NCBI RefSeq assembly: GCF_030698175.1
Contig: NZ_JAUYNT010000024.1
Coordinates: 62,001 to 126,000, forward strand
DNA length: 64,000 nt
DNA from: Pseudomonas sp.
Lineage (GTDB): Bacteria > Pseudomonadota > Gammaproteobacteria > Pseudomonadales > Pseudomonadaceae
Direction: 5' to 3'
Part shown: positions 1-12,621 of the stretch, in pieces
Layout: the number at the start of each line of letters is the position of its first letter
Numbering within the stretch: position 1 is the first letter of the stretch
Position numbers and translations under genes: made by a program
The notes under the pieces: generated by a model
Told to the model about the DNA's origin: nothing
Database searches by the model: none
The model's input: only the letters and a program-made list of their open reading frames with translations

Positions 1-307
1 CGGCAATCAGCCGGTTGACCTTGTGATTTCTGATATGGCCCCCAATATGAGTGGAGTAAGGATGGCCGATCAGGCGCGCGCAATGTATCTGTGCGAGTTG
101 GCGCTGGATCTGGCTGGGCAAGTGTTACGCCCCGGTGGTGATTTTCTGATCAAGATTTTCCAAGGTGAAGGCTTTGATCAGTACCACAAGCAGGTGCGGC
201 AAATGTTCGAGAAAGTGCAGATGCGCAAGCCGCTTTCCTCGAGGGATCGCTCGCGTGAGCAGTACCTGCTGGCACGCGGATTTCGCGGTGGCGCAAGTGC
301 GGAGTAA
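1..307 (+). CDS. rlmE: 23S rRNA (uridine-2'-O)-methyltransferase RlmE, C-terminal part
   Basis: The reading frame is open from the window edge and ends at a TAA at 305-307, so only about the last 101 residues are present. They carry the FtsJ/RrmJ signature: [11 protein letters not shown], with the SAM-dependent catalytic Asp-Met-Ala-Pro, then [15 protein letters not shown] and the C-terminal [13 protein letters not shown]. The family 2'-O-methylates U2552 of 23S rRNA in the assembling 50S subunit. Its place directly upstream of ftsH matches the conserved rlmE-ftsH order of gammaproteobacteria. The start codon and N-terminus lie outside the window. Confidence 0.95.
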   Translation, partial: GNQPVDLVISDMAPNMSGVRMADQARAMYLCELALDLAGQVLRPGGDFLIKIFQGEGFDQYHKQVRQMFEKVQMRKPLSSRDRSREQYLLARGFRGGASAE

Positions 308-496
308 GCGCACTTTGGCCTGTGACTGATTAGCCAATATGGTTGCTGGTCAGTGCGGCTGAGGCGACGGATTCATAAAGGGTTACAGACGGCGCCTGCC
401 AGTGGTGGGGGTTGTGTAGTAAGTTAGGCCGGTAAATCAACCAGCCGTCATGCGAAGCACGGTCCCAGCGCGCGGCCTGCTACAGAGGGTAGTTAA

Positions 497-2422
<1,926 letters not shown>

Positions 2423-2431
2423 GGTTTTTCC

Positions 2432-3283
2432 ATGACCGCGTTGCAGTGCCCAACCCGATTGCCTTGCGGCAATCGGGTTCTTGATTTAACCCGTCCGCAG
2501 GTGATGGGTATTCTCAATGTCACCCCAGATTCTTTCTCCGATGGCGGGCGCTTTCATTTGCGCGATGCCGCTTTGCGGCATGCTGAAGCCATGCTGGCGG
2601 CTGGCGCCAGTCTGATCGATATTGGTGGTGAGTCGACGCGTCCTGGTGCGCTGCCGGTGTCTGCTGAGCAGGAGTTACAGCGTGTGGCGCCGATTGTTGA
2701 GGCGATCGCCGCAGAGTTGGATGTGATCATTTCCGTAGACACTTCGACACCTGCGGTCATGTTCGAGGCTGCGCGCTTGGGTGCCGGCTTAATAAATGAT
2801 GTGCGTGCGTTACGCCGCGAGGGCGCGCTGGCGGCGGCGGCGGCCACGGGTTTGCCGGTGTGCTTGATGCATATGCAGGGCGAGCCGGGCAACATGCAGC
2901 AAAACCCGCTGTACCAGGATTTGCTTGGCGAGGTTCACGGTTTCTTTGTTGAGCGCCTGGCGGCCTGTGCGGCTGCTGGCATCCCTGCAGGGCGGCTGGT
3001 GCTTGATCCGGGTTTTGGGTTTGCGAAAGATTTGCAACACAACTTGAGCCTATTCAAGCATCTTGAGAGGCTGCATGAGTTCGGTTTGCCGTTGCTCGTT
3101 GGGGTGTCGCGCAAAAGCATGATTGGCCAGACTTTAGGGCGTGATGTTGATCAGCGTCTGGCCGGTGGTTTGGCTTTGGCGGCCCTGGCGCTGGCCAAGG
3201 GCGCGAAAATTTTGCGAGTGCATGATGTGCTTGAAACGGTTGATTTAGTACGCATGCTTGCTGCGGTTGAAGCGGCGGAATAA
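2432..3283 (+). CDS. folP: dihydropteroate synthase
   Basis: Condenses p-aminobenzoate with dihydropterin pyrophosphate in folate synthesis, and is the sulfonamide target. A 283-residue TIM-barrel protein with the family motifs GILNVTPDSFSDGG (about 25-38) and GGESTRPGA (about 67-75), and the C-terminal VGVSRKSMIG loop containing the substrate-binding SRKS. It lies 9 bases after ftsH and 15 bases before glmM in one transcription direction, the usual ftsH-folP-glmM arrangement. Confidence 0.96.
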   Translation: MTALQCPTRLPCGNRVLDLTRPQVMGILNVTPDSFSDGGRFHLRDAALRHAEAMLAAGASLIDIGGESTRPGALPVSAEQELQRVAPIVEAIAAELDVIISVDTSTPAVMFEAARLGAGLINDVRALRREGALAAAAATGLPVCLMHMQGEPGNMQQNPLYQDLLGEVHGFFVERLAACAAAGIPAGRLVLDPGFGFAKDLQHNLSLFKHLERLHEFGLPLLVGVSRKSMIGQTLGRDVDQRLAGGLALAALALAKGAKILRVHDVLETVDLVRMLAAVEAAE

Positions 3284-3298
3284 GAAGGGCAAAAGCAG

Positions 3299-4636
3299 AT
3301 GAGTAGGAAGTATTTTGGTACCGATGGCATTCGTGGCCGGGTTGGTGTTTATCCGATCACTCCGGATTTTATGCTTAAGCTCGGTTGGGCCGCTGGTATG
3401 GCGTTTCGTCAGCATGGTATTTGCAAGGTGCTGGTCGGCAAAGATACGCGGATCTCTGGCTATATGTTTGAGTCGGCGCTGGAGGCTGGGTTGTCGGCTG
3501 CTGGCGCCGATGTGATGTTGTTGGGGCCGATGCCAACGCCGGCGATTGCCTATTTGACGCGCACCTTTCATGCGCAGGCGGGCATTGTGATCAGTGCCTC
3601 GCACAATCCGCACTACGACAATGGCATTAAATTTTTCTCCGGTGCGGGCACTAAGCTGCCGGATGAGATCGAGTTGCTGATTGAGCAATTACTCGATGCG
3701 CCTATGGAGGTGGTTGAGTCGGCGCAGCTGGGTAAGGTTTCGCGAATTAACGACGCGGCCGGTCGCTATATCGAATTTTGTAAAAGCAGCGTGCCTAGCA
3801 GTACCGACTTTGCCGGTCTCAAGCTGGTGCTCGACTGCGCTAACGGTGCGGCCTATAAGGTGGCGCCTAGTGTATTTCGTGAGTTGGGCGCGCAGGTGTC
3901 GGTATTGTCGGCGCAGCCTAATGGCCTAAATATCAATGATCAATGCGGTTCCACTCATTTGCAGGCTTTGCAAGCTGCGGTAGTAGCAGAGCGGGCTGAC
4001 TTGGGTATTGCCTTCGATGGTGATGCTGATCGGGTGTTGATGGTCGACCATATGGGCGCCATTGTTGATGGTGATGAGCTGCTGTTTATCATCGCTCGCG
4101 ACTTGCAGGAGCGTGGTCGCCTGCAGGGCGGCGTGGTCGGCACCCTAATGAGTAACCTGGGCCTTGAGTTGGCCTTGGCTGAGCTTGAAATTCCCTTTGT
4201 GCGGGCCGGGGTCGGTGATAGGTACGTGATAGCTGAGTTGCAGGAGCGCAACTGGCAGCTGGGTGGCGAGAATTCTGGTCATATCGTCTGCTTCCAGCAC
4301 ACCACCACCGGGGACGCCATTATTGCCGCGCTGCAGGTGTTGATGGCGCTCAAACGTGCGGGTCTCAGTCTGGCCGAGGCGCGTGGTAGCGTGCAGAAAT
4401 GTCCGCAGGTGTTAATTAATGTGCGCTTTGCGGGCGGTATCGATCCGCTTGAACATCCGCAGGTAAAGGCCGCTTGCGCCGATGTGACTGAGCGAATGGC
4501 GGGGCGTGGGCGGGTGCTGTTGCGTAAATCCGGTACTGAGCCATTACTGCGGGTGATGGTTGAGGGCGAGGATGGCGCGCAGGTACGTGCCTATGCCGAA
4601 CTGTTGGCGAGTGTTGTCACGCAGGTATGTGCCTGA
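3299..4636 (+). CDS. glmM: phosphoglucosamine mutase
   Basis: Interconverts glucosamine-6-phosphate and glucosamine-1-phosphate on the way to UDP-GlcNAc for peptidoglycan and LPS. The 445-residue protein begins with [10 protein letters not shown]. The phosphoserine motif ISASHNP places the catalytic Ser near 101, the metal-binding loop is AFDGDADRV, and the C-terminal phosphate-binding loop is [12 protein letters not shown]. Four-domain phosphohexomutase of normal length, in the folP-glmM-tpiA operon. Confidence 0.97.
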   Translation: MSRKYFGTDGIRGRVGVYPITPDFMLKLGWAAGMAFRQHGICKVLVGKDTRISGYMFESALEAGLSAAGADVMLLGPMPTPAIAYLTRTFHAQAGIVISASHNPHYDNGIKFFSGAGTKLPDEIELLIEQLLDAPMEVVESAQLGKVSRINDAAGRYIEFCKSSVPSSTDFAGLKLVLDCANGAAYKVAPSVFRELGAQVSVLSAQPNGLNINDQCGSTHLQALQAAVVAERADLGIAFDGDADRVLMVDHMGAIVDGDELLFIIARDLQERGRLQGGVVGTLMSNLGLELALAELEIPFVRAGVGDRYVIAELQERNWQLGGENSGHIVCFQHTTTGDAIIAALQVLMALKRAGLSLAEARGSVQKCPQVLINVRFAGGIDPLEHPQVKAACADVTERMAGRGRVLLRKSGTEPLLRVMVEGEDGAQVRAYAELLASVVTQVCA

Positions 4637-4700
4637 TTCGCTTGCCAGTTTGCCGGCTGTTGGGTACCATCTGCGGCCAATTTGATCGATGAGCTTGAGC

Positions 4701-5456
4701 ATGCGTCGCCCCTTGGTTGCTGGTAACTGGAAAATGCACGGTACCCGCGCCAGCGTCGCTGAGCTGATCGAAGGTCTGCGTCATCAGGTTTTGCCGGGTG
4801 ATGTTGATGTTGCAGTATTTCCGACCTGCCTACATGTGGGGCAAGTGGTCGCCGGCCTTGAGGGTGGTGTGATCGCTGTCGGTGCGCAAAATTGTGCGGT
4901 TGAGTCAATGCCGGGTGCATTAACCGGTGAAGTGGCTGCTAGTCAGTTGCTAGACGCCGGTTGTAGCTTGGTTTTGGTTGGCCACTCTGAGCGTCGCCTG
5001 TTGCTGGGTGATAGCGATGAAGTGGTGGTACGAAAGTTTGCCGCGGCTCAGGCTTGTGGTTTGCTGCCGGTGCTTTGCCTTGGTGAGACATTGGCGCAGC
5101 GCGAGGCTGGTCAGACGCTTGAAGTGGTCGCTCGTCAGTTGAGTGGCGTGCTTGAAGAGTTGGGGGTTGGTGCTTTTGCTAATGCGGTGATCGCGTACGA
5201 GCCTGTTTGGGCTATTGGTACGGGGTTGACGGCTTCTGCGCAGCAAGCGCAAGAGGTGCATGCGGCAATACGCGGACAGTTGGCGGCGGAAAATGCCGAA
5301 ATTGCCGGCGGGGTGCGAATTCTCTATGGCGGTAGTGTGAAAGCGGTAAATGCGGTTGAGTTGTTCGGCATGCCGGATATCGATGGGGGGCTGATTGGTG
5401 GTGCCTCCCTGAATGCAGATGAGTTCGGGGCGATCTGTCGCGCCGCAGGAAACTGA
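4701..5456 (+). CDS. tpiA: triosephosphate isomerase
   Basis: Interconverts dihydroxyacetone phosphate and glyceraldehyde-3-phosphate in glycolysis and gluconeogenesis. The catalytic set is complete: Lys in NWKMHGT, His in VGHSERR, Glu in [11 protein letters not shown], and the phosphate loop YGGSVK. From the ATG at 4701 the protein is 251 residues and begins [11 protein letters not shown] like other pseudomonad TpiA. An in-frame ATG at 4689 would add four residues, and neither start has a strong ribosome site. secG starts three bases after the stop, so the two are probably translationally coupled. Confidence 0.95.
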   Translation: MRRPLVAGNWKMHGTRASVAELIEGLRHQVLPGDVDVAVFPTCLHVGQVVAGLEGGVIAVGAQNCAVESMPGALTGEVAASQLLDAGCSLVLVGHSERRLLLGDSDEVVVRKFAAAQACGLLPVLCLGETLAQREAGQTLEVVARQLSGVLEELGVGAFANAVIAYEPVWAIGTGLTASAQQAQEVHAAIRGQLAAENAEIAGGVRILYGGSVKAVNAVELFGMPDIDGGLIGGASLNADEFGAICRAAGN

Positions 5457-5459
5457 GAA

Positions 5460-5843
5460 ATGCTGGAAACAGTCGTAGTTGTAATTCACTTGTTGGGCGC
5501 GCTTGGCGTTATTGCTTTGGTGTTGCTGCAGCATGGTAAGGGTGCGGATGCTGGCGCCTCGTTTGGTGCTGGGGCTTCGGGTACCGTATTCGGTAGTCAA
5601 GGTTCTGCTACCTTTCTTAGTCGAGTTACTGCTATACTAGCGGCCGCTTTTTTCGTAACTAGCTTGGGTTTAGGTTTTTTTGCTAAAGAAAAATCTATTA
5701 CTGCGGGTGATGTTGGTCTGCCGGCTCCGGCAGTGATGGAAGTGCCGCAAGAAAAACCGGCTACTGATGATGTGCCGGTGCTTGACGCGCAGAAGCCAGC
5801 AGCCGATCCGGTTGATGTGCCAAAAGCGGTAGAGCAAAAGTAA
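5460..5843 (+). CDS. secG: preprotein translocase subunit SecG
   Basis: Small membrane subunit of the SecYEG translocon. Two membrane segments (about residues 2-24 and 55-75) flank the conserved cytoplasmic loop [15 protein letters not shown], followed by [11 protein letters not shown]. The 127-residue protein has a Pro/Val/Asp-rich hydrophilic tail from about residue 85, longer than in E. coli SecG but common in pseudomonads. tRNA-Leu begins 11 bases after the stop. Confidence 0.94.
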   Translation: MLETVVVVIHLLGALGVIALVLLQHGKGADAGASFGAGASGTVFGSQGSATFLSRVTAILAAAFFVTSLGLGFFAKEKSITAGDVGLPAPAVMEVPQEKPATDDVPVLDAQKPAADPVDVPKAVEQK

Positions 5844-5854
5844 TACAGGTTTTT

Positions 5855-5940
5855 GCCGTGGTGGTGGAATTGGTAGACACGCTACCTTGAGGTGGTAGTG
5901 GCCTTTGGCTGTAGGGGTTCGAGTCCCCTCCTCGGTACCA
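5855..5940 (+). tRNA. tRNA-Leu (anticodon GAG)
   Basis: An 86-base tRNA with encoded CCA (5938-5940). The anticodon arm CUACC-UUGAGGU-GGUAG presents GAG, and the long variable arm is typical of tRNA-Leu. The T arm GGGG-TTCGAGT-CCCC is intact. In the acceptor stem, U5 appears to face U68 because the 5' strand is GCCGTGG and the 3' strand CCTCGGT. Position 1 forms a G-U pair. It sits between secG and rimP as in other pseudomonads. Confidence 0.96.
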
Positions 5941-5944
5941 AATC

Positions 5945-5973
5945 AAGAAGGCCCGCAGATTGCGGGCCTTCTT
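5945..5973 (+). terminator. hairpin terminator after tRNA-Leu
   Basis: A perfect 12-bp inverted repeat (AAGAAGGCCCGC / GCGGGCCTTCTT) with a 5-base loop lies five bases after the tRNA. The 3' arm ends in CTTCTTG rather than a long T-run. Likely ends the secG-tRNA transcript. Confidence 0.75.
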
Positions 5974-6118
5974 GTTGCTGAAGCTTGGATTGACCCAGAT
6001 ATGGGTTCAGTCGTATACTTCGGCCCAGCTTTAAAGCAGGGTTGCGCTAGTTGGAAGCTGGTTGAGCTTGTTGTTCACTGGTTTTCAATTTGTTTGACGC
6101 TCCTGCGCAGTAGTGTGG

Positions 6119-6140
6119 AGCCCCTTTTTAGGGGCTTTTT
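6119..6140 (+). terminator. small terminator/attenuator in the rimP leader
   Basis: Stem AGCCCC / GGGGCT with a T-rich loop, followed by TTTTT. It lies about 100 bases before the rimP start and is the first of two consecutive intrinsic-terminator shapes in this leader. Confidence 0.6.
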
Positions 6141-6186
6141 GCTAGATGGATGATTCTTGTCGTCAGAGTTTCAGGCGGCGTAAATG

Positions 6187-6209
6187 AATGGGCGCTTCGC
6201 CCATTTTTT
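6187..6209 (+). terminator. strong hairpin terminator/attenuator just before rimP
   Basis: Perfect 8-bp stem AATGGGCG / CGCCCATT with a 3-base loop and a run of T to 6209. The rimP start is only 28 bases downstream, too close for an ordinary promoter with leader. Read-through or antitermination is therefore likely to control rimP-nusA-infB. Confidence 0.65.
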
Positions 6210-6237
6210 ATTTGTACGGCATGCGCGAGGAGTTCAT

Positions 6238-6696
6238 GTGTCGAGCAAGCTAGAAGAGTTGCAGGCCTTGCTGGCTCCAGTGGTCGAATCCCTGGGCTAC
6301 CAATGCTGGGGTATCGAGTTCCTGTCGCAAGGTCGACACTCGCTGTTGCGAGTGTATGTCGATCATGCCAATGGCATTTTGGTGGAAGACTGCGAAGCGG
6401 TCAGCCGCCAAATTAGCGGTGTTCTCGATGTTGAGGACCCGATTGCAGCTGAATATACCCTAGAGGTTTCCTCGCCAGGTATGGATCGGCCGCTGTTTAC
6501 CATTGAGCAGTTTGCGCTGCATGCCGGTGAGCAAGTGAAGATCAAATTGCGCTCACCCTTTGACGGGCGACGCAACTTTCAGGGCCTTCTCCGTGGGGTG
6601 GAGGAGCAAGACGTGGTGGTGCTGGTTGATGACCACGAGTTCTTGTTGCCGATCGATTTGATCGATAAGGCCAATATAATTCCCCGGTTTGATTGA
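6238..6696 (+). CDS. rimP: ribosome maturation factor RimP
   Basis: Assembly factor for the 30S subunit that acts on the S12/S19 region. The protein is 152 residues from the GTG at 6238, which has GAGGAG 5 bases upstream and begins [14 protein letters not shown] longer frame from 6184 would run through the hairpin at 6187-6209 and is unlikely. Conserved features are the GYQCWGIEF strand, the [19 protein letters not shown] core and the Sm-like C-terminal domain ending in IPRFD. First gene of the rimP-nusA-infB operon. Confidence 0.95.
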   Translation: MSSKLEELQALLAPVVESLGYQCWGIEFLSQGRHSLLRVYVDHANGILVEDCEAVSRQISGVLDVEDPIAAEYTLEVSSPGMDRPLFTIEQFALHAGEQVKIKLRSPFDGRRNFQGLLRGVEEQDVVVLVDDHEFLLPIDLIDKANIIPRFD

Positions 6697-6743
6697 GACG
6701 CGGATCCCGCGGATCCAATGGATTGCGAAAGGCGAGGCGTACG

Positions 6744-8225
6744 ATGAGCAAAGAAATTCTGCTGGTTGTTGAGTCGGTATCTAACGAAAAGGGTGTACCG
6801 CCAGGCGTAATTTTTGAAGCGCTGGAGTTGGCACTGGCCACGGCGACCAAAAAACGTTTTGACGTTGAGGTTGAGTTGCGGGTGGAGATTAATCGCCACA
6901 CCGGTAACTACGATACTTATCGTTGCTGGACAGTTGTTGAAGACCAGATGCTGATTAATTTGGCCTCTGAGTTGACGCTGGATGAGGCGCAGGAGCAAAA
7001 GCCTGACGCTAAAATTGGCGACCTGATTGAAGAGAAGATCGAGTCGATTGAGTTCGGTCGGATCGCAGCGCAAGCGGCCAAGCAAGTCATAGTGCAGAAA
7101 GTGCGCGAGGCTGAGCGCGCTCAGGTGGTTGACGCTTACCGGGATCGGGTTGGCGAGATCATCTCCGGCACCGTTAAAAAAGTGACTCGCGATAACGTCA
7201 TCGTTGACCTGGGTAACAACGCCGAGGCGCTGTTGGCTCGCGAAGACATCATCGCGCGGGAAAACTTTCGGGTTGGCGCGCGTCTGCGGGCATTGCTGAA
7301 AGAAATCCGCAGCGAAAACCGTGGTCCGCAATTGATTCTCTCGCGCACCGCGCCGCAGATGCTGATTGAACTGTTTCGCATTGAAGTGCCGGAGATCGCT
7401 GAAGAGCTGATCGAAGTCATGGAAGCCGCACGCGATCCTGGCTCACGGGCCAAAATTGCCGTGCGTTCCAAGGACAAGCGGATTGATCCGCAAGGTGCTT
7501 GCATCGGTATGCGCGGTTCGCGTGTGCAGGCGGTTTCCGGCGAATTGGCCGGTGAGCGAGTGGACATCGTGTTGTGGGATGACAATCCTGCGCAGTTCGT
7601 GATCAACGCCATGTCGCCGGCTGAAGTGGTGGCCATCGTGGTTGACGAAGATACCCACTCGATGGATATCGCCGTTGGTGCCGACAACTTGGCGCAAGCC
7701 ATTGGTCGTGGCGGTCAAAACGTGCGTCTTGCTAGTCAATTGACTGGCTGGACCCTGAACGTGATGACCGAGGAAGACCTGCAAGGCAAGCAACAAGCTG
7801 AAAGCGGCGACATCCTGCAGCGTCTGATCGACGAGTTGGAAGTTGACGAGGAGTTGGCTCAGGTTCTGGTTGAAGAAGGTTTCACCAGTCTTGAAGACAT
7901 CGCCTATGTGCCGATCGAAGAAATGCTCAGCATTGATGGCTTTGACGAAGAAATCGTTAATGAGCTGCGTGCTCGTGCCAAAGACCGGTTGCTGACGCGC
8001 GCTATTGCTACTGAAGAAAAACTGGCTGACGCCCATCCGGCCGATGACCTGCTCTCACTTGAGGGTATGGATCACGACTTGGCGTGCGAACTGGCAGTGC
8101 GTGGTGTGATTACCCGCGAAGACCTGGCCGAGCAGTCGATTGACGACCTGCTCGACATCGACGGCATCGACTCAGATCGTGCCGGCAAGCTGATCATGGC
8201 CGCCCGCGCCCATTGGTTTGAGTAA
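6744..8225 (+). CDS. nusA: transcription termination/antitermination factor NusA
   Basis: RNA-polymerase-binding elongation factor acting in pausing, intrinsic termination and rRNA antitermination. Start ATG at 6744 ([11 protein letters not shown]), 493 residues. Domains in order: N-terminal polymerase-binding domain (about 1-125), S1 domain (about 135-200, [11 protein letters not shown]), KH1 and KH2 (about 230-345, with GMRGSRVQ and GRGGQNVR), then two acidic C-terminal repeats (about 365-493, each with a D-GID/DGFD-type core). The two repeats are typical of gammaproteobacteria and contact the polymerase alpha subunit. Confidence 0.97.
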   Translation: MSKEILLVVESVSNEKGVPPGVIFEALELALATATKKRFDVEVELRVEINRHTGNYDTYRCWTVVEDQMLINLASELTLDEAQEQKPDAKIGDLIEEKIESIEFGRIAAQAAKQVIVQKVREAERAQVVDAYRDRVGEIISGTVKKVTRDNVIVDLGNNAEALLAREDIIARENFRVGARLRALLKEIRSENRGPQLILSRTAPQMLIELFRIEVPEIAEELIEVMEAARDPGSRAKIAVRSKDKRIDPQGACIGMRGSRVQAVSGELAGERVDIVLWDDNPAQFVINAMSPAEVVAIVVDEDTHSMDIAVGADNLAQAIGRGGQNVRLASQLTGWTLNVMTEEDLQGKQQAESGDILQRLIDELEVDEELAQVLVEEGFTSLEDIAYVPIEEMLSIDGFDEEIVNELRARAKDRLLTRAIATEEKLADAHPADDLLSLEGMDHDLACELAVRGVITREDLAEQSIDDLLDIDGIDSDRAGKLIMAARAHWFE

Positions 8226-8251
8226 TACCCGCGGCCTGAGGAGAGAGATGC

Positions 8252-10747
8252 ATGACGCAAGTCACGGTGAAAGAACTGGCCCAAGTGGTCGACACACCGG
8301 TGGAGCGCCTGCTGCTGCAGATGCGTGAGGCAGGTTTGCCGCACACTACCGCCGAACAAGTTGTGACCGACAATGAGAAGCAGGCGCTGTTAGCCCACCT
8401 CAAAAGCAGTCACGGCGCTAAGGTTGAACAGCCGCGCAAGATTACTTTGCAGCGCAAAACTACTAGCACCCTGCGGGTTGCTGGTAGCAAAACCATTAGC
8501 GTTGAAGTTCGTAAGAAGAAAGTCTTCGTTGAGCGCAGCGCGGAAGAAATTGCCGCCGAGAAAAAGCGCGATATGGAAGACAAGCTCGCGGCTGAAAATG
8601 CTAAGCGTCAGGCCGATAACGAGGCTCGTCGCCTCGCTAGCGCTGCCGCTCAGTCGGCTGCGCAAGGCGATGCATCTGCTGCTGCGCCAGTGGCTGCTGC
8701 ACCTGTTGCCGCCGCTGCACCTGCGCCGGTAGTGGCTGCTGCGCCGGTTGAAGAACGCAAGAAAGACGAGTTGCGCCGCCCTGATAAGCCGCGTAACGAA
8801 GATGCCGACCGCCGTGGCGACCGTAAAACTACGGCCCATCGTCCATCGGTTAAAGAAAAAGAGAAGGCTCCGGCCCCTCGCGTTGCGCCCCGTACTACCG
8901 ACGAAGAAAGCGACAGCTTCCGTCGTGGTGGTCGCGGCAAGACCAAGCTGAAGAAGCGTAACCAGCACGGTTTCCAGAGCCCAACCGGCCCGGTAATCCG
9001 CGAAGTTTCGATCGGTGAAACCATCACTGTTGGCGACTTGTCGCAGCAGATGTCGGTTAAAGCCGCGGAAGTGATCAAGTTCATGTTCAAGATGGGCACT
9101 CCGGTGACCATCAACCAAATCCTTGATCAGGAAACTGCGCAGCTGATCGCTGAAGAACTCGGCCACAAAGTGACCCTGGTGAGCGACAACGCGCTCGAAG
9201 AGCAGTTGGCTGAGTCGATCAAGTTTGACGGTGTTACCAGTACCCGCGCCCCAGTGGTAACGGTTATGGGTCACGTTGACCATGGTAAGACCTCGCTGCT
9301 CGACTATATCCGTCGCGCCAAGGTGGCTGCCGGTGAAGCCGGTGGTATCACCCAGCACATCGGTGCTTACCACGTTGAAACTGACCGTGGCATGGTGACT
9401 TTCCTCGATACCCCGGGTCACGCCGCGTTTACCTCGATGCGTGCCCGTGGTGCCAAGGCTACCGACATTGTGATTCTGGTGGTTGCGGCGGACGACGGCG
9501 TGATGCCGCAGACCATCGAAGCCGTTCAGCATGCCAAGGCTGCCGGCGTACCGCTGGTGGTTGCCGTGAATAAAATCGACAAGCCGGGCGCCGATCTCGA
9601 TCGCATCCGCGCTGAACTGTCGGTTCACGGGGTTACCTCGGAAGAATGGGGTGGCGACACGCCGTTCGTTTCGGTCTCGGCGAAAGTCGGTACTGGCGTC
9701 GACGAGCTGCTCGAAGCCGTGCTGTTGCAAGCTGAAGTACTGGAATTGAAAGCCACTCCAACGGCTCCTGGCCGTGGCGTTGTGGTTGAATCACGCCTGG
9801 ACAAGGGCCGTGGCCCGGTGGCTACCGTATTGGTACAAGACGGTACGCTGCGTCAAGGCGACATGATTCTGGTCGGCTCGAACTTCGGTCGTATCCGCGC
9901 CATGCTCGATGAGAACGGCAAGCCGATCAAAGAGGCTGGTCCGGCGATTCCGGTTGAGATTCTCGGCCTGGATGGCACCCCGGAAGCGGGCGACGAGATG
10001 ATCGTGCTGGCTGACGAGAAGAAGGCCCGCGAAATCGCCTTGTTCCGTCAAGGCAAGTTCCGCGAAGTCAAACTGGCTCGTGCGCATGCCGGCAAGCTGG
10101 AGAACATCTTCGAGAACATGGGCCAGGCCGAGAAGAAGACGCTTAACATCGTCCTCAAATCTGACGTGCGTGGTTCCCTCGAAGCATTGCAAGGCGCCTT
10201 GGGCGGCCTGGGCAATGACGAAGTTCAGGTTCGGGTAATTGGTGGCGGTGTCGGTGGTATCACCGAGAGCGACGCTAACCTGGCACTGGCTTCGAGCGCG
10301 GTGATCTTCGGCTTCAACGTGCGTGCCGATGCCGGTGCGCGCAAGATTGTCGAGCAGGAAGGTCTGGATATGCGTTATTACAACGTGATCTACGACATTA
10401 TCGATGACGTCAAAAAGGCCCTTACCGGCATGCTTGGCAGCGATGTTCGCGAGAACATCCTCGGTATTGCTGAAGTTCGCGATGTGTTCCGTTCACCTAA
10501 GTTCGGCGCTATTGCCGGCTGTATGGTGTTGGAAGGTGTTGTGCACCGTAACCGTCCGATTCGTGTACTGCGTGAAGACGTGGTTATCTTCGAAGGCGAG
10601 TTGGAATCTCTGCGTCGCTTCAAGGACGACATGTCCGAAGTGCGTGCCGGCATGGAATGCGGTATTGGCGTTAAGAGCTACAACGACGTTAAAGCTGGCG
10701 ACAAGATCGAAGTGTTCGAGAAGGTCCAAGTGGCCCGCAGCCTCTAA
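8252..10747 (+). CDS. infB: translation initiation factor IF-2
   Basis: GTPase that recruits fMet-tRNA to the 30S initiation complex. An 831-residue protein with an N-terminal IF2-N domain (about 1-55), a Lys/Arg/Glu- and Ala/Pro-rich linker (about 85-245, including an Ala-Pro-Val stretch near 150-170), a second IF2-N domain (about 250-320) and the G domain. G1 is GHVDHGKT (340-347), G3 DTPGH and G4 NKID, followed by domains II-IV. The ATG at 8252 follows a GAGGAGAG ribosome site, 26 bases after nusA. Confidence 0.97.
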   Translation: MTQVTVKELAQVVDTPVERLLLQMREAGLPHTTAEQVVTDNEKQALLAHLKSSHGAKVEQPRKITLQRKTTSTLRVAGSKTISVEVRKKKVFVERSAEEIAAEKKRDMEDKLAAENAKRQADNEARRLASAAAQSAAQGDASAAAPVAAAPVAAAAPAPVVAAAPVEERKKDELRRPDKPRNEDADRRGDRKTTAHRPSVKEKEKAPAPRVAPRTTDEESDSFRRGGRGKTKLKKRNQHGFQSPTGPVIREVSIGETITVGDLSQQMSVKAAEVIKFMFKMGTPVTINQILDQETAQLIAEELGHKVTLVSDNALEEQLAESIKFDGVTSTRAPVVTVMGHVDHGKTSLLDYIRRAKVAAGEAGGITQHIGAYHVETDRGMVTFLDTPGHAAFTSMRARGAKATDIVILVVAADDGVMPQTIEAVQHAKAAGVPLVVAVNKIDKPGADLDRIRAELSVHGVTSEEWGGDTPFVSVSAKVGTGVDELLEAVLLQAEVLELKATPTAPGRGVVVESRLDKGRGPVATVLVQDGTLRQGDMILVGSNFGRIRAMLDENGKPIKEAGPAIPVEILGLDGTPEAGDEMIVLADEKKAREIALFRQGKFREVKLARAHAGKLENIFENMGQAEKKTLNIVLKSDVRGSLEALQGALGGLGNDEVQVRVIGGGVGGITESDANLALASSAVIFGFNVRADAGARKIVEQEGLDMRYYNVIYDIIDDVKKALTGMLGSDVRENILGIAEVRDVFRSPKFGAIAGCMVLEGVVHRNRPIRVLREDVVIFEGELESLRRFKDDMSEVRAGMECGIGVKSYNDVKAGDKIEVFEKVQVARSL

Positions 10748-10768
10748 GCCGCGAGCTGTACCACGCAA

Positions 10769-10798
10769 CGCCCGGTCAGGCTCTCGTCTGGCCGGGCG
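10769..10798 (+). terminator. hairpin between infB and rbfA
   Basis: Inverted repeat CGCCCGGTCAG / CTGGCCGGGCG (one G-U pair) 21 bases after infB, followed by TTTGG only. Looks like a weak or partial terminator, or an RNA processing/stability stem within the nusA-infB-rbfA transcript. Confidence 0.55.
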
Positions 10799-10856
10799 TT
10801 TGGCGCTTTCAGACCGCTCGGGTTTTATCCGGGTGGTGAGTGACAGGTAATAAACC

Positions 10857-11285
10857 ATGGCAAAAGAATATAGCCGCACCCAACGTATTGGCGATCAGAT
10901 GCAGCGCGAGCTGGCACAGTTGATCCGCCGCGAAATTAAAGACCCGCGCGTCGGCCTGGTGACCATCACCGCCGTCGAAGTGAGTCGTGATGTCAGTCAC
11001 GCGAAGATTTTTATCACCGTGATGGGCCAGGACAGCGCTGAAGATATCGCCCAGAACCTCAAGGTGCTGAACGACGCCTCCGGCTTTCTGCGCATGCAGT
11101 TGGGCCGCTCCATGCAATTGCGCAATGTGCCGCAGTTGCACTTTCACTTTGACTCAAGCGTGTCGCGCGGCGCCCATTTGTCGGCGCTGATCGAGCGTGC
11201 CGTGGCCGAAGACAGCCAGCACCCTGCCGCAGCCGCCGAAGCAGATAGCAAGGTTGACGAGGCTGGCGAGGCGGATAAGGAGTGA
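10857..11285 (+). CDS. rbfA: 30S ribosome-binding factor RbfA
   Basis: Cold-shock-related 30S maturation factor that binds near helix 1 of 16S rRNA. Family features are [17 protein letters not shown] at the N-terminus, the [11 protein letters not shown] strand and [13 protein letters not shown]. At 142 residues it is slightly long, because of an acidic Ala/Glu/Asp tail from about residue 120. It precedes truB, whose GTG lies 5 bases after the rbfA stop. Confidence 0.95.
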   Translation: MAKEYSRTQRIGDQMQRELAQLIRREIKDPRVGLVTITAVEVSRDVSHAKIFITVMGQDSAEDIAQNLKVLNDASGFLRMQLGRSMQLRNVPQLHFHFDSSVSRGAHLSALIERAVAEDSQHPAAAAEADSKVDEAGEADKE

Positions 11286-11290
11286 GGGGC

Positions 11291-12208
11291 GTGGCTCAGG
11301 TTAAGCGTATTCGCCGCGATGTCAGCGGGATTATCCTGTTGGATAAACCCCTCGGCTTTACCTCAAATGCGGCGTTGCAGAAGGTTCGCTGGCTGCTCAA
11401 TGCGGAAAAAGCCGGGCATACCGGCAGTCTCGATCCGTTGGCCACCGGCGTGTTGCCGCTGTGTTTCGGTGAGGCGACCAAGTTTTCCCAGTACCTGCTG
11501 GACGCCGACAAAGGCTACGAGACGCTCATGCAGTTGGGGCAAACCACCGCCACCGGCGATGCCGAGGGTGAGGTGCTGTTGCAGCGTGAGGTGACCTGTA
11601 GTCGCGCCGATATAGAAGCAGTGTTGCCGGCCTTTCGTGGCCCCATCAGCCAGATTCCGCCGATGTACTCGGCCCTGAAGCGCGATGGTCAGCCACTCTA
11701 CAAACTGGCCCGCGCCGGGGTGGTGGTGGAGCGCGAAGCGCGTTCTGTTACTATCAATGGCCTGCAATTGCTCGACTTCGAGCAGGCCCAGGCGCGCTTG
11801 TCGGTGAGTTGCACCAAGGGCACGTATATCCGCACCTTGGTCGAGGACATTGGCGAGCAATTGGGCTGCGGGGCTTATGTGGCGCAACTGCGTCGCACTC
11901 AAGCCGGTCCTTTTGCCTTGGCGCAAACGGTCACGCTGGAAGAGCTTGAGCAGGTGCATGCCGAGGGTGGTAATGAGGCCGTTGACCGCTTTCTGTTACC
12001 CTCCGACAGCGGTTTGCAGCATTGGCCAATAGTGCAGTTTTCCGAGCACAGCAGTTTTTACTGGCTCAATGGCCAGCCGGTACGCGCCCCAGAAGCGCCG
12101 CAGTTCGGTATGGTCCGGGTACAAGATCACAACGGTCGCTTTATCGGTATCGGTGAAGTGAGCGAAGACGGGCGGATTGCGCCGCGTCGATTGATTCGGT
12201 CGCAGTGA
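11291..12208 (+). CDS. truB: tRNA pseudouridine(55) synthase
   Basis: Makes pseudouridine 55 in the T loop of tRNAs. The start is taken at the GTG at 11291 (then AQVKRIRR), with AAGGAG eight bases upstream overlapping the end of rbfA. A GTG at 11282 is possible but poorly spaced. Catalytic motif [14 protein letters not shown] contains the nucleophilic Asp, followed by GEATKFSQ and [16 protein letters not shown] and the C-terminal PUA-like region (about 250-305) are present. 305 residues, normal length. Confidence 0.95.
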   Translation: MAQVKRIRRDVSGIILLDKPLGFTSNAALQKVRWLLNAEKAGHTGSLDPLATGVLPLCFGEATKFSQYLLDADKGYETLMQLGQTTATGDAEGEVLLQREVTCSRADIEAVLPAFRGPISQIPPMYSALKRDGQPLYKLARAGVVVEREARSVTINGLQLLDFEQAQARLSVSCTKGTYIRTLVEDIGEQLGCGAYVAQLRRTQAGPFALAQTVTLEELEQVHAEGGNEAVDRFLLPSDSGLQHWPIVQFSEHSSFYWLNGQPVRAPEAPQFGMVRVQDHNGRFIGIGEVSEDGRIAPRRLIRSQ

Positions 12209-12340
12209 CCGAAGCGGGCTGTTGTAAATCGTAAGATTTGTGGCAGCTTTAGCACGAGGGTGGCTGTTAATAGGCGCGGTCACATCTCATTTAAAAAATA
12301 CGGGGAGTAGTCCCTGGCCTGTTACCTAAAGGAGCCCATC

Positions 12341-12610
12341 ATGGCACTTAGCGTTGAAGATAAAGCCCAAATCGTAACTGAATACCAGCAAGCTGTTGGT
12401 GATACTGGTTCGCCAGAAGTGCAAGTTGCACTGCTGACCGCCAACATCAACAAGCTGCAAGGTCACTTCAAAATCAACGGTAAAGATCACCACTCGCGTC
12501 GTGGTCTGATCCGTATGGTTAACCAGCGTCGTAAGTTGCTGGATTACCTGAAGGGCAAAGACGTTACCCGTTACACCAGCCTGATTGCTCGCTTGGGTCT
12601 GCGTCGCTAA
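12341..12610 (+). CDS. rpsO: 30S ribosomal protein S15
   Basis: Primary 16S rRNA-binding protein of the 30S platform, 89 residues, with the expected [30 protein letters not shown] and RRKLLDYLK. Strong ribosome site AAAGGAG upstream of the ATG. Followed by pnp in the conserved rpsO-pnp pair, with a structured leader between them. Confidence 0.98.
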   Translation: MALSVEDKAQIVTEYQQAVGDTGSPEVQVALLTANINKLQGHFKINGKDHHSRRGLIRMVNQRRKLLDYLKGKDVTRYTSLIARLGLRR

Positions 12611-12621
12611 TACGACGTTGT

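Noticed and set aside
8390..9730. 446-codon minus-strand open frame opposite infB
   Set aside because: Antisense shadow of infB without motifs or start signals.
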